A DNA stretch of 64,000 nucleotides from Symbiodinium natans (lineage: Eukaryota > Sar > Dinophyceae > Suessiales > Symbiodiniaceae). Below are positions 55,127 through 64,000 of the stretch, one piece after another. The stretch spans positions 386,699-450,698 of the forward strand of contig CAJNDS010002229.1 in the NCBI GenBank assembly GCA_905221605.1, given 5' to 3'. The position numbers were made by a program, and so were the translations under genes. How positions within the stretch are numbered: the stretch's first letter is position 1; each line of letters opens with the position of its first letter. Below the pieces are notes generated by a model. It saw only the letters and a list, made by a program, of their open reading frames with translations, searched no databases and was not told where the DNA came from.

Positions 55127-55344
55127 TAGAGTCGAAAAGGCCAAAAGCCCTCAACTTCAGTATCCCCCACCCTAAACCCTAACCCCTAAACCCTAACCCC
55201 GAAGCCCTACGCCCTAAACTCTCAACCCCGAACCCTAAACTCCACAAACCCGATTCAAGGTTCCCACTTCATCGATGAAAGGCCCTTATCGGGCCCGGAA
55301 ATCAGAGGTTGGAGAGCATTGAGGAAGAGGGGCCGGGTGTCGGG

Positions 55345-55490
55345 ATAAGGGTTGGGGTAGGGTTTAGGGTTTAGGGTTTAGGGTTTAGGGTTCAGGGTTC
55401 AGGGTTCAGGGTTCAGGGTTCAGGGTTCAGGGTTCAGGGTTTAGGGTTTAGGGTTTAGGGTTTAGGGTTTAGGGTTTAGGGTTTTAGGGC
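55345..55490. repeat. TTTAGGG array with GGGTTCA block
   Basis: About eight uniform GGGTTCA units at 55,387-55,442 inside a TTTAGGG array. Confidence 0.92.
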
Positions 55491-55593
55491 GATCCTCCCT
55501 GACAACCCTGGACAAAACCCTCGCTTCGCCTGGCAGTGGAGGCAGGGCAGCATCCGCTTCTCGGAGCTCCTGGAAACCAGGGACTGACTTGGT

Positions 55594-55680
55594 TCATAGT
55601 TGGGATAGTAATAAAATTTTAAAATCTTATTCCTTATTGAGTTTAAGTACCCTTAAAAATGTAAAATGTTACCCCACTAT
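55594..55680. repeat. AT-rich inverted-repeat element
   Basis: Left CATAGTTGGGATAGTAATAA; right complement-like TAAAAATGTAAAATG...CCCCACTATG. Imperfect, non-coding. Confidence 0.45.
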
Positions 55681-55709
55681 GATAAAGTGACTTGGGGGCT
55701 CGTTTAGGG

Positions 55710-55992
55710 GGTGTAGGGGTACCGGGTTGGGGTTTAGGGTTTAGGGGTACCTTATTGGGGTTCAGGGTTTAGGGGTACATTATTGGGGTTTAGGGTTTAG
55801 GGGTACAGGATTGGGATTCAGGGCTGAGGGTTTAGGGGTACTGGGGTTCAGGGTTTAGGGTTTAGGGTTTAGGGGTACCTGGGGTTTAGGGTTTAGGGTT
55901 TAGGGGTACCTTATTGGGGTCCCTATTAGAAGGAGATCCTGCTATGGGGGGGGGGGGGGGGGGGGGGGGGTCCCTTATTATCGTAAACCCCC
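55710..55992. repeat. Minisatellite of family B end fused to telomere-like units, then a family B remnant
   Basis: TTAGGGGTACCTTATTGGGG (or a close variant) followed by TTCAGGGTTTAGGG is repeated about six times from 55,712 to 55,920. The last copy continues as a family B element with a G-run (about 55,946-55,970) and ends ATCGTAAACCCCC. Confidence 0.72.
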
Positions 55993-56399
55993 ACTTGGCA
56001 AGGGAGTTACAAGTAGGGCTTTGGGGTGGGGGGTAGTCATAGCTAGGGCCGTATGTACCCAAGTTAAGGTTGCACCTATGTATCTCTATTCTACATGTAT
56101 CCTACCTACCTGGAGGTTCGTGGTACTTAATAACCAATAATCGCTGTATTTATAACCCACTTATAAGCCCCTTAATTCCCCTAATATGATTAGAACTGGG
56201 TTATAGGTGCAATGACCATTTGACCTCCAAGTATAGTCTTCCTAGGTAGAATGAACCCCTGGTAGGGTTTAGGGCTCAAGGCTTAGGATCTTAGGTGTTC
56301 CTGACTCGATGGCTTCAGGACCACTTCCAGGGCAATGCACTGCAGAATCCACCCCAGAGGGCGGGATTGGGGTTCAGGGTTCAGGGTTTGGGGCTTTTC

Positions 56400-56500
56400 G
56401 GGTTACACGGTTTAGGGGCTTAGGGTTTAGGGTTTAGGGTTTAGGGTTTAGGGTTTGGGGCATGGGGTTTAAGGTTTAGGGCTCACGGTCTCGAGGGCCT
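56400..56500. repeat. TTTAGGG tract
   Basis: Five to six units with flanking variants. Confidence 0.8.
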
Positions 56501-56583
56501 TAAATGGTGGGAAAGGCCGATGCTGCAGAGCCCCTAGGGACTGCAGGGCCTCGGCCTGTAAAGCTTCTGTTGCCCGAACCTCA

Positions 56584-56693
56584 CTGGTTCTCGGTAGGGA
56601 TGCACAAACACCATGGTGCAGGTAACCAATTAAAGGGTCAAATATAGAGGGGATATGAAGTACCTAATTCCCTCATTCCCTACGAAGAACCAG
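56584..56693. repeat. MITE-like element, family C copy
   Basis: 110 bp with ends CTGGTTCTCGGTAGGGA and TCCCTACGAAGAACCAG. Inner GGTACTTCATATCCCC-type word on the minus strand. Non-coding. Confidence 0.72.
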
Positions 56694-56719
56694 TAGGTAA
56701 CCTCTCAGCACAAGTACAA

Positions 56720-57040
56720 CCCTAAAGCCCTAAACCCTAAAGCCCTAAGCCCTCAACCCTAAATCCTAAACCCTAAAGCCCTGAACCCTACAGCCCTAAA
56801 CCCTAAACCCTAAACCCTAAATCCTAAACCCTAAACCCCTAAAGCCCTAACCCTAAAGCCCTAAACCCCAAACTGCTTTCAGCTCCTGGAGCAGTTCCAC
56901 TGCTTGCGCTTCGGGCGAAGGGGAGGCCTGGCTCATGGCTTGGCAGCCACTGAGGGGGTTAGGGTTTAGGGTTTAGGGTTTAGGGTTTGGGGTTTGGGGT
57001 TTAGGGTTTGGGGTTTGGGGTTTGGGGTTTGGGGTTTAAC
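56720..57040. repeat. Telomere-flanked cassette
   Basis: CCCTAAA with AAAGCCCTAAACC variants to about 56,871, a core of about 86 bp, then TTTAGGG grading to TTTGGGG to about 57,038. Confidence 0.82.
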
Positions 57041-57109
57041 GCCTAGTAACCCAAAATAAGAGGCTACTTGACTTTTTACCCCCGAAATAGAAAGCTGTAG
57101 CTTTCGAAG

Positions 57110-57220
57110 CTGGTTCTGAGTGGGGAATGAGGGAATTAACGCACCTGATCTCCCCCCCATACGTACCGTTTAAAGGAGTCTACAGGGTACCGCTTTCCCT
57201 CATTCCCCACGAAGAACCAG
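57110..57220. repeat. MITE-like element, family C copy
   Basis: 111 bp with ends CTGGTTCTGAGTGGGGAATG and CATTCCCCACGAAGAACCAG, a good inverted pair. Confidence 0.75.
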
Positions 57221-57349
57221 TATGTTAAGGTGGGTTTGGGCAGTGATGTAGGGTTTAGGGAGTGATGTAGGTAGCCTCAAGAGTGAACTAGGCTTTAGGC
57301 TTTGGAGTTTGAGGCGCTGGTAAGTTTCGGCGTGCAGGGCTGAAGTAAG

Positions 57350-57394
<45 letters not shown>

Positions 57395-57800
57395 TGATAT
57401 CAAGAGTGCCCATGGGCTGACTTTATGCGGGGCGAGCATGTTCGATCCCTTCGGCGTGGTTCTTGGCGCGACAGTCTGTCTATGGGCGGTGCTACAGTTT
57501 CTGTGTCCAGCTTCCGGCACCCTCATCAGGGGTTTTGGAGACTAGGAGTTAGCTTATAGCGGGAACTTCATGATGATGCATTGCGAGGCAGGATTCTTAG
57601 AGTCTTAGACATTCTTGGTATTGATCTCCACACAAGAACACCCAGTGCATCTATGCACGCACTGCACTTGCCAAAGAAACTCTATACTAGTTACTAGGCC
57701 TAATGCGCAAATCAGGAATTAGAAAGGGTGCCCTTTTGGTTTAAAGCGGCTTATAAGGCAACCTAAGCCCGAAAAACGGGAATAAGGGCCTACTCTGGGT
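57221..57800. other. Unique spacer with a long G-run
   Basis: G-run of about 40 bases at 57,350-57,390. The Pro-rich minus-strand frame across it is an artefact. Segment 57,721-57,800 resembles 28,818-28,905. Confidence 0.5.
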
Positions 57801-58135
57801 CCTAAACCCTAAACCCTAAACCTAAACCCTAAACCCTAAACCCTAAACCCTAAACCCTAAACCCTAAACCCTAAACCCTAAACCCTAACACAAGCCCCAA
57901 GCCAACTCAAATCCGCGCGGGTTGGCATCATGGCCTCTACAGCTCGGCGCGCAGCGAAGACTCCGGGAACATTCGCCACGTTGGAAAGCAGGGTCACCTC
58001 TGCTATAGGGCTTGCAAGGTGTAGGGTTGTTAGGGTGTTTAGGGTTTAGGGTTGTTAGGGTTTTTAGGGTTAGGGTTGATAGGGTTAGGGTTGATAGGGT
58101 TAGGGTTGATAGGGGTTTTAGGGTATTGTGGTGAA
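57800..58135. repeat. Telomere-flanked cassette with a 15-bp compound right array
   Basis: CCCTAAA to about 57,888, a core of about 129 bp, then GGGTTGTTAGGG and a (TTAGGGTTGATAGGG)-type 15-bp unit at about 58,062-58,112. Confidence 0.78.
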
Positions 58136-58684
58136 GAGGTGCCCCTTGTTTTAGGGTTTTAGGGCTTTTCGGGAGTATAGGGTTCAGGGGCGTTTCTATA
58201 GGGTCTATGGGGTTTTTGTTGGGGTTTACGGGGTTGTTATGGGATTTATAGGGTTTGGGTTTATAGGGTTTACGGGGTTGTTATGGGGTTAATTGGGTTT
58301 GTAGCTTTGTAGGGTTTCTAGGGTTTAGGCTTTATGAGGCTTAGGCTTTGTAGGCCTTATGGTGTTTCGGCTCGATGGGCTTGATCGGCTGATGCGTGCA
58401 AGCAAAACAGTAAAAAGGGCACCACTGGACTACCAAGAATTTGGGCAAACGCCAAACTGTCTATTCCTCATGCCCACAAGGTACCTTACGAGCAGCCGGG
58501 AAAGTTTTGGCCATCGAGCCAAGGATGCAACTGCGGTTACTGGTTTCAGGCTTAGGGTTTAGGGTTTAGGGTTTAGGGTTAAGGCTCACCAAGATTGTTA
58601 TTTGAATCATCTATGCACTCACGCAAGAACACTGATTAGTATGAACCCTGCTGACCTGATCTGCGGATTAGGGTTTGTGGGGCT

Positions 58685-58855
58685 AACCCTAAACCCTAAA
58701 ACCTAAACCCTAAACCCTAAACCCTGAACCCCCCAAAGCCCTTCACTATCAAACCCATCGGCAGTCACAGGCGAGCCCGCAAGGAGCCGAAGCCCTCAAA
58801 AACTGAAGCCCAACTCCTGCACTCTCCCCCCTCCTAGGGTTTAGGGTTTAGGGTT
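58685..58855. repeat. Telomere-flanked cassette
   Basis: CCCTAAA to about 58,730, a core of about 105 bp, then a short TTTAGGG tract to 58,855. Confidence 0.7.
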
Positions 58856-58863
58856 GACTGCTT

Positions 58864-58950
58864 CCTTGTTGGAGTCATATAAAAAATTATCATCTTTATC
58901 CCTTATGGTGAATTTCATAGCACAAAAATGTAAAATCACAACCAACAAGG
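58864..58950. repeat. AT-rich inverted-repeat element
   Basis: Ends CCTTGTTGG and CCAACAAGG with AT-rich interior, directly adjoining TTTAGGG words on both sides. Confidence 0.55.
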
Positions 58951-58969
58951 ACCCAGTTTAGGGTTTAGG

Positions 58970-59810
58970 GCTTAGGGTTTAGGGTCCCCCCCAACACAGC
59001 CAGCCCTTGAGGTATAGGGCCCCGAAACCCTGAACGCTAAGAACGGAGAGAAAAACACCTAGAAACACTGGAAACCCTATAAACCCTATAAAGCTTGTAA
59101 GCAACATAATAAACCCCATAATCAACACTGGAAACCTTACTGACCCCACAACCCCAAAAACCCTTAACAACGTCATCATAAACCCCATCAAGCCTAAAAA
59201 AACCCACTTGTCACTTAACCCCCTAATCCTTATAGGGCTTCTCAAACCTTATAAACGCCCTCTAACCCCTCTAAGCCTTCGGGCTTCTCAAAGCTTAACC
59301 CTAAACCCTAAACCCCAAACCCTAAACTCTAAACTCAAAGACACGAATCCACTCCCTGGGCGCCTCGCCCGCTGCCAGCCCGGCCACTGCCTCGCCAAAG
59401 CTGCCGAAGCCCCAGAGCTCCTAAGAGCGCGCGGAGCTCTCGTAGGGCTTTGAGGGCCTTAAGGGGTTTTGAGGTGTAGGGTTTAGAGTTTAGGGTTTAG
59501 GGTTTAGGGCCAAGTGTTTAGGCTTGGTAGGGCTTTAGGGGCTTTAAGGGGTTTTGAGGTGTAGCGTTTAGGCTTTAGGCTTTTTGGGGTTTAGGGTTTC
59601 GGGCTTTAGGGTCTATGCCCTAAACCCTCTCGGCTCGGTTGAAGAACCCAAGGCAAAAGTGAAGAATGGCCCCAACGCACCGCAGCCCGACTCTAGCAGA
59701 CCCTTGATGAAGCCTCTGTCAGCCCTAGGGTGTAGGGTTGTGGGGTGTGTGGGTTTAGGGTGTAGAGTACCCTGACAAGCCCTGATTCCCAGATGAGCCC
59801 TGCAAGCCCT
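58970..59810. other. Spacer with short telomere-like tracts
   Basis: CCCTAAA near 59,297-59,335 and TTTAGGG near 59,475-59,508. Unique DNA between. No supported gene. Confidence 0.45.
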
Positions 59811-59904
59811 ACCTGGGACCTCTTATTTGCCTACAGCTTATTAGGAACTACCCCCTAATTGGTAGGTAGAACCCATAAAGCTGTAGGTAAATAGGGTCCC
59901 AGGT
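59811..59904. repeat. Short inverted-repeat element (family F)
   Basis: 94 bp with ends ACCTGGGACCTCTTATTTGC and its complement-like GTAAATAGGGTCCCAGGT, plus inner CTACAGCTTA / TAAAGCTGTAG pairs. Confidence 0.7.
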
Positions 59905-60251
59905 AAACATCTTGAAACTTAAAGAAGCACGACAAGCACTGGGCAAAAAAGAAACATAGACGAGGGGCCGGTGCGGCCGTGCGCACTGGGTCTGTCTGCC
60001 AGCGCTCGCGCAACGCCTTCGTTCGGAGCCAAATGACGGCTTGGGGGTGTTTAGGGTTTCGGGATTTAGGGTTGTGGCTATTAAACTTAAGGTTCATAAG
60101 GGCTATGAGGCTATAGGCATTGGGTTTTCGGGGTTTTCTGAAGGTTTTAGGGCTCAGCGCACAAGAGCTTTGAGTTTGGGGCAGCACAAGTCCACAAGTC
60201 CGAATACTCCCCATGTCCAGACCTGCTGCAACCCAGGAGTTGAAATCGTAC

Positions 60252-60356
60252 TTGGGATGTTCCTCCGTGTACTAACAGTCGTGAAAAAGGGATTGCAGAG
60301 TACCCCCCCATTATAATCTCTGTTAAGGACTGTTAGTATAAGGGGGAACATCCCAA
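60252..60356. repeat. MITE-like element, family A copy 6
   Basis: 105 bp with ends TTGGGATGTTCC and GGGGGAACATCCCAA, and inner ACTAACAGTC / GACTGTTAGT. Full-length copy. Confidence 0.78.
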
Positions 60357-60956
60357 AATGTTACCATCTTTCGTTGAAAGTTGGTTTACAAGCAACCCTA
60401 AACCCTTAGGGTCTAAACCGTTCTCTTGTGGTGGCTTTGGCAGGTTCCTCCCCTAAACTTAAAAGCCTTGAGCCCGATGGACTCGAAACCTCTTAGCTTT
60501 CAGGGCACAGTCGGGCATGGTTAAGGGATTGGGGAGCTGTCTTGGACTTTTCTTGCCGAAGGATCCTGGAATCCCACAGAAAGGGAGGTAGGATTCGGGA
60601 AACTGGATATCGACTTACATGGTTGTTTAGTCCCTTTTCGCAGAGATCAACAAAAAAGAAATGCAGAAGAGCTAATGAATGACCTAAAAACCCTGAACTC
60701 TTAATGGCCGCTTGTGGCCTTTAGGCTTAGGTTTTAGGGTTCAGGGTTCAGGGCTTAGGGCTTAGTTAGGGTTTAGGGTTTAGGGCTTAGGGTTGAGGGT
60801 CTCCAGGTGGTAAGGCCGTTGGGAAGTGAAAGAGTTACCTAGATGTAGGCCCCGAGCCTCCAAGGGTATGGGGGCGACGCCCTCGGACAGGAGCGCCAGG
60901 AGGCACGCGCCAAGTTCCTTTTCAGGGCGACGGTTACTTGAAAGCCTAAAAATTCG

Positions 60957-61055
60957 GCTGTTCCCCGTGATACTAACAGTCCTTAAAAGAAGGGACTAGA
61001 GTACTATGATGATCCCTACTATTCAGGACTGTTAGTATAAGAGGGAACATCCCAG
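60957..61055. repeat. MITE-like element, family A copy 7
   Basis: The left end is eroded (GGCTGTTCCCC), then GATACTAACAGTCCTTAA. The right end GGACTGTTAGTATAAGAGGG continues AACATCCCA. Confidence 0.7.
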
Positions 61056-61234
61056 CCTAAAACCCTCAACCCATCGACCGTGCGTATGGGCCAAGTGGGC
61101 TCTACACCCTTAAAGAAGGGAAACATACCAACATACCAACCATTAAGGTACGAGCACATTTCCCATTCACAAGGCGCCAACCCTGTCAACCCCACAACCA
61201 CCCTTCAACACGCTTGAAATTGTTCGACCCCTGA

Positions 61235-61520
61235 AGCACTAAACCCTAAACCCCAAACCCTAAACCCCAAACCTAAACCCTAAAGCCAAAACCCTAAACC
61301 CCAGCCCTAAACCCATAGAACCCCCTCAAAACCACGGAGTCCTCTCCGAAGCTGCCACGGCTGCGCTCGAGCGCCGCTGCGGCGCCGGCACTCAGCGCCT
61401 CGGGTTTTGGGAGCGAGAGTTTAGGGTTTGGGGTTTGGGGTATTTAGGGTTTAGGGTTTGGGGTTTGGGGTTTGGGGTTTGGGGTTTGGGGTTTGGGGTT
61501 TGGGGTTTTTTGGGCTCGCT
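61235..61520. repeat. Telomere-flanked cassette with TTTGGGG right array
   Basis: CCCTAAA/CCCCAAA to about 61,314, a GC-rich core of about 103 bp, then TTTAGGG grading into nearly pure TTTGGGG (61,455-61,508). Confidence 0.82.
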
Positions 61521-62110
61521 TAGGGTTTGGGGCTTGGGGGTTCCTTGAGTTAAGGGAGAGGGGCTTTAGGAGCCTCTTTGGGGCTTTAGGGCGGCGCATG
61601 TTCGCCTCCGCCAAATCTCCTCCTTCTTCGCGTTCAGCTCGCGCGAGAGCGCGGCTCGAACCTCCTCAAGTGTCCAGCCGGCTCCTAGAAAGTGGCGTTA
61701 AACCCTAAACCCTAAACCCTAAACCCTAAACCGTCGCAACTGCCACGCCAGCGTCTTTCTCCGACGGTGACAACTGCACGCCGCCATCAACCAGGCCGGA
61801 CTCCTGCAGGGCCACCCAGCGCTGACAGAGCACCATCCTTCTCAGAGCCGGGGCCCTTGATGGCATCGAGAGCCATCAGAGCCTGTGAGACACTTCCGCC
61901 ACCTCCTCGAAAATCGGCTCCAGCGCCCTCCTTTCCTCCGTCGTCGGCACCCCCCCCCCGTGCCTCGATGTCTCGATGCAGGGCGCTTACCCATGATCTC
62001 AGCTTCTGCTCCTCCAGACATGATGCGATGTGCCGCCTTCAGGGGGGGTTTCAGGGTTTTGGGGTTTCGGCTCAGGGATTATTGGGGTTTAGGGTTTATT
62101 CGTTGGGGAT
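61521..62110. other. GC-rich unique patch
   Basis: A short CCCTAAA tract at about 61,700-61,731. Plus-strand frames at 61,767-62,121 are open but Pro/Ser/Arg rich and unrecognised. Confidence 0.35.
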
Positions 62111-63120
62111 TTAGGGCTTAGGGTTCGGGAGCTCTTTTGGGTTTTTGTTGGGGGGGGGGGGGGGGTTGTTGGCGGTTTTAGAGTTTTGGGGGCATGGGGT
62201 TGATGGTTGGGGGTTTAGGTTCAGGGTTTGGGGGTGGAGGGTTTGGGGGTGGGGGCTAGGTTTTGTATGGCTTTTGGGGGAACTTTTAGGGTATTCAGTA
62301 TTCAGGTTTTGGGAAGTAGGGTTGCGGTTATTAAGGTTTGGGGTTTCGGAATTCATAGGGTATGGGGTTTGGTGCTGGTCATTCGGGTTTTTGGGGGAGT
62401 TGAGGGACAAGATTTCACAGTAACCCCATCCACGCCCAGCAACGTGATCTCACAAGCCACGACGAAACTTCATAAACCCTAACAAAGCCCTTGAACGCCG
62501 AAGTAGCCACATGAACACTAATTTACCCCCATTCAACCTGAAAGTAGACCTTACAGAGGTCCTGATAGACCCGACTCAAGACCCTCACATACCCTAAAGT
62601 CCTAAAACCCATTAAGCACCATTATAAAGCCCGCCAGCCCCAGTTCAGGCCCAATACAAAGCGCATAAACCCTGAGTTTGAACCCTAAACCTCAACCCCC
62701 CAAACCCCAAACACTCAACCCCCGAACCCCACACCCCAAAACCTAAACCCCAAACCCTAAACCCCAAACTGCCCCAAACCCTCAACCCTCGACTCTGATC
62801 CCTGAACCCCAAACAAACCCTGATCCCCGAAGCGCAGACCCTCAACCCCAAACCCTACTCCCTAAACCCCGAACCTAACCCCCAAACCCTAAACCCAGAC
62901 CCCTCAAACCCTCAACCCTAAACCCCAAACCCCCAACCCTCAACCCTAATCCCTAAACCCCGAACCCTAAACCAAACCCTCATCCTCAAACCACAAACCT
63001 TAATCCTCAAACCCCAAACCCTGAACCCCAAGCCCTAACACCCAAACCCCAAACCCCAAATTCTAATCCTCAAACCCCAAGCCCGAAACCCAAACACTAA
63101 GCCCCAAACCCCAATGAGCA
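62111..63120. repeat. Degenerate G-rich block, then degenerate C-rich block
   Basis: G-rich TTTGGGG-like words and a G-run at about 62,148-62,165. From about 62,640 to 63,120 loosely repeated AACCCCAAACCCTCAACCC words. No gene; the Asn/Pro-rich frames are artefacts. Confidence 0.7.
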
Positions 63121-63239
63121 CTCATTTGGCCTAATTCAGTCCTGAAGTAGGCCCGTAACCCTAGACCCTAAGCCCCAAACCCCATTGAGCACTAATGTAG
63201 CCTGATTCAATCCGAAAGTAGAGCCCAAAACCCTAATCC

Positions 63240-63635
63240 CCAAACCCTAAACGCCGTAACCCCTAAACCCTAAACCCTAAACCCTCAACCCTAAACCCTA
63301 AACCCTAAACCCTAAACCCTAAACCCTAAACCCTAAACCCGAAAGAATCCTCAAAGGTGCCGGGGTACCAAGCACCGCTTCCCGGCATCCCGGAGTTCGA
63401 GGCCCTCGGCCGCCGCGAGAAACTCCTACGTGTAGGGTTTAGGGTTTAGGGTTTAGGGTTTAGGGTTTAGGGTTTAGGGTTTAGGGTTTAGGGTTTAGGG
63501 TTTAGGGTTTAGGGTCTTAGGGTTTAGGGTTTGGGGTTTAGGGTTTAGGGTTTGGGGTTTGGGGTTTAGGGTTTAGGGTTTAGGGTTTAGGGGTTTGGGG
63601 TTTAGGGTTTAGGGTTTAGGGTTTGCGGGATCTTG
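63240..63635. repeat. Telomere-flanked cassette with long arrays
   Basis: CCCTAAA to about 63,340, a GC-rich core of about 94 bp, then a long TTTAGGG/TTTGGGG array 63,435-63,625. It is one of the best examples of the cassette. Confidence 0.88.
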
Positions 63636-64000
63636 GAGTAAGGGGCTCTGGGATGACGCTGTTTAGGGTGTTGGGTTTTGGAAGGTACTCCGGGAACATG
63701 TGAGCGGCATGCTCTGAAGCTGCATGCTATGAGGTCCCACATTTATTGATATCACAAGCGGCCCGAATTGAGATGGCACAAGTGCGCCCCACCCCCCCCC
63801 CCTCCTCCCCCTGCTGGCAGCAGCCCTTATCCTTAAGTCCTACAGGCGCTGGACCATGCAAGCCAGTTGATGCGCTTCGAAACTGTGAGCCCTAAACCCT
63901 AAAATTCTGCGAAGCCCTAAACACCCTGAATCCGTATGCAAGTTCTATAAAGTCTATCACCCTAAAAATCACCCAAAAAAATCTAAAGCCCCTCAATAAA
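63636..64000. other. Unique terminal spacer
   Basis: C-run near 63,788-63,800. No supported gene. Confidence 0.5.

Overview
The window looks like nuclear DNA of a microbial eukaryote, most likely a dinoflagellate or a related alveolate. That placement is an inference. It rests on a plant/alveolate-type telomere word (TTTAGGG / CCCTAAA) repeated throughout the 64 kb, very low gene density, no bacterial operon structure, an RCC1-type repeat gene, a Penelope-like retroelement (PLE) and exon-sized open segments separated by frame changes. I saw no tRNA, rRNA, CRISPR array or recognisable spliced-leader gene.

Layout. 1-2,640: telomere-like remnants, then a minus-strand RCC1-like repeat gene (1,656-2,636). 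2,760-11,550: short telomere-like arrays in both orientations, small terminal-inverted-repeat elements, and large (AAT)n and (AGT)n microsatellites. 11,550-21,027: one nearly complete minus-strand Penelope-like retroelement flanked by 493-bp direct repeats (pseudo-LTRs). In transcription order it holds a coiled-coil ORF1, a GIY-YIG-type endonuclease, a reverse transcriptase with YVDN instead of YVDD, an unrecognised ORF3 and a repeat-rich 3' tail. 21,028-42,580: more telomere-like arrays and MITE-like elements with almost no coding sequence. 42,800-47,040: a region nearly free of telomere words, with coherent minus-strand open segments of an unidentified and probably spliced gene, interrupted by a 1.65-kb TA-flanked inverted-repeat element (44,253-45,899). 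47,500-64,000: again telomere-like arrays and MITEs, with a small island of possible plus-strand exons at 51,680-52,820.

Two signals stand out. First, the retroelement has its endonuclease before the reverse transcriptase, as described for permuted PLEs (the Chlamys/Naiad type). Its ORF1 and endonuclease lie in one frame, separated only by UGA-CUA-G, the best-known stop-readthrough context. Second, the telomere-like arrays are not random: again and again a GC-rich unique core of roughly 85-130 bp has (CCCTAAA)n on its left and (TTTAGGG)n on its right, the arrangement a tiny linear chromosome would have, while the intervals between such cassettes vary in length and hold the MITEs.

Limits: coordinates of ORFs are exact. 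Array edges, MITE ends and core lengths were read by eye and can be off by several bases. No homology search was run.
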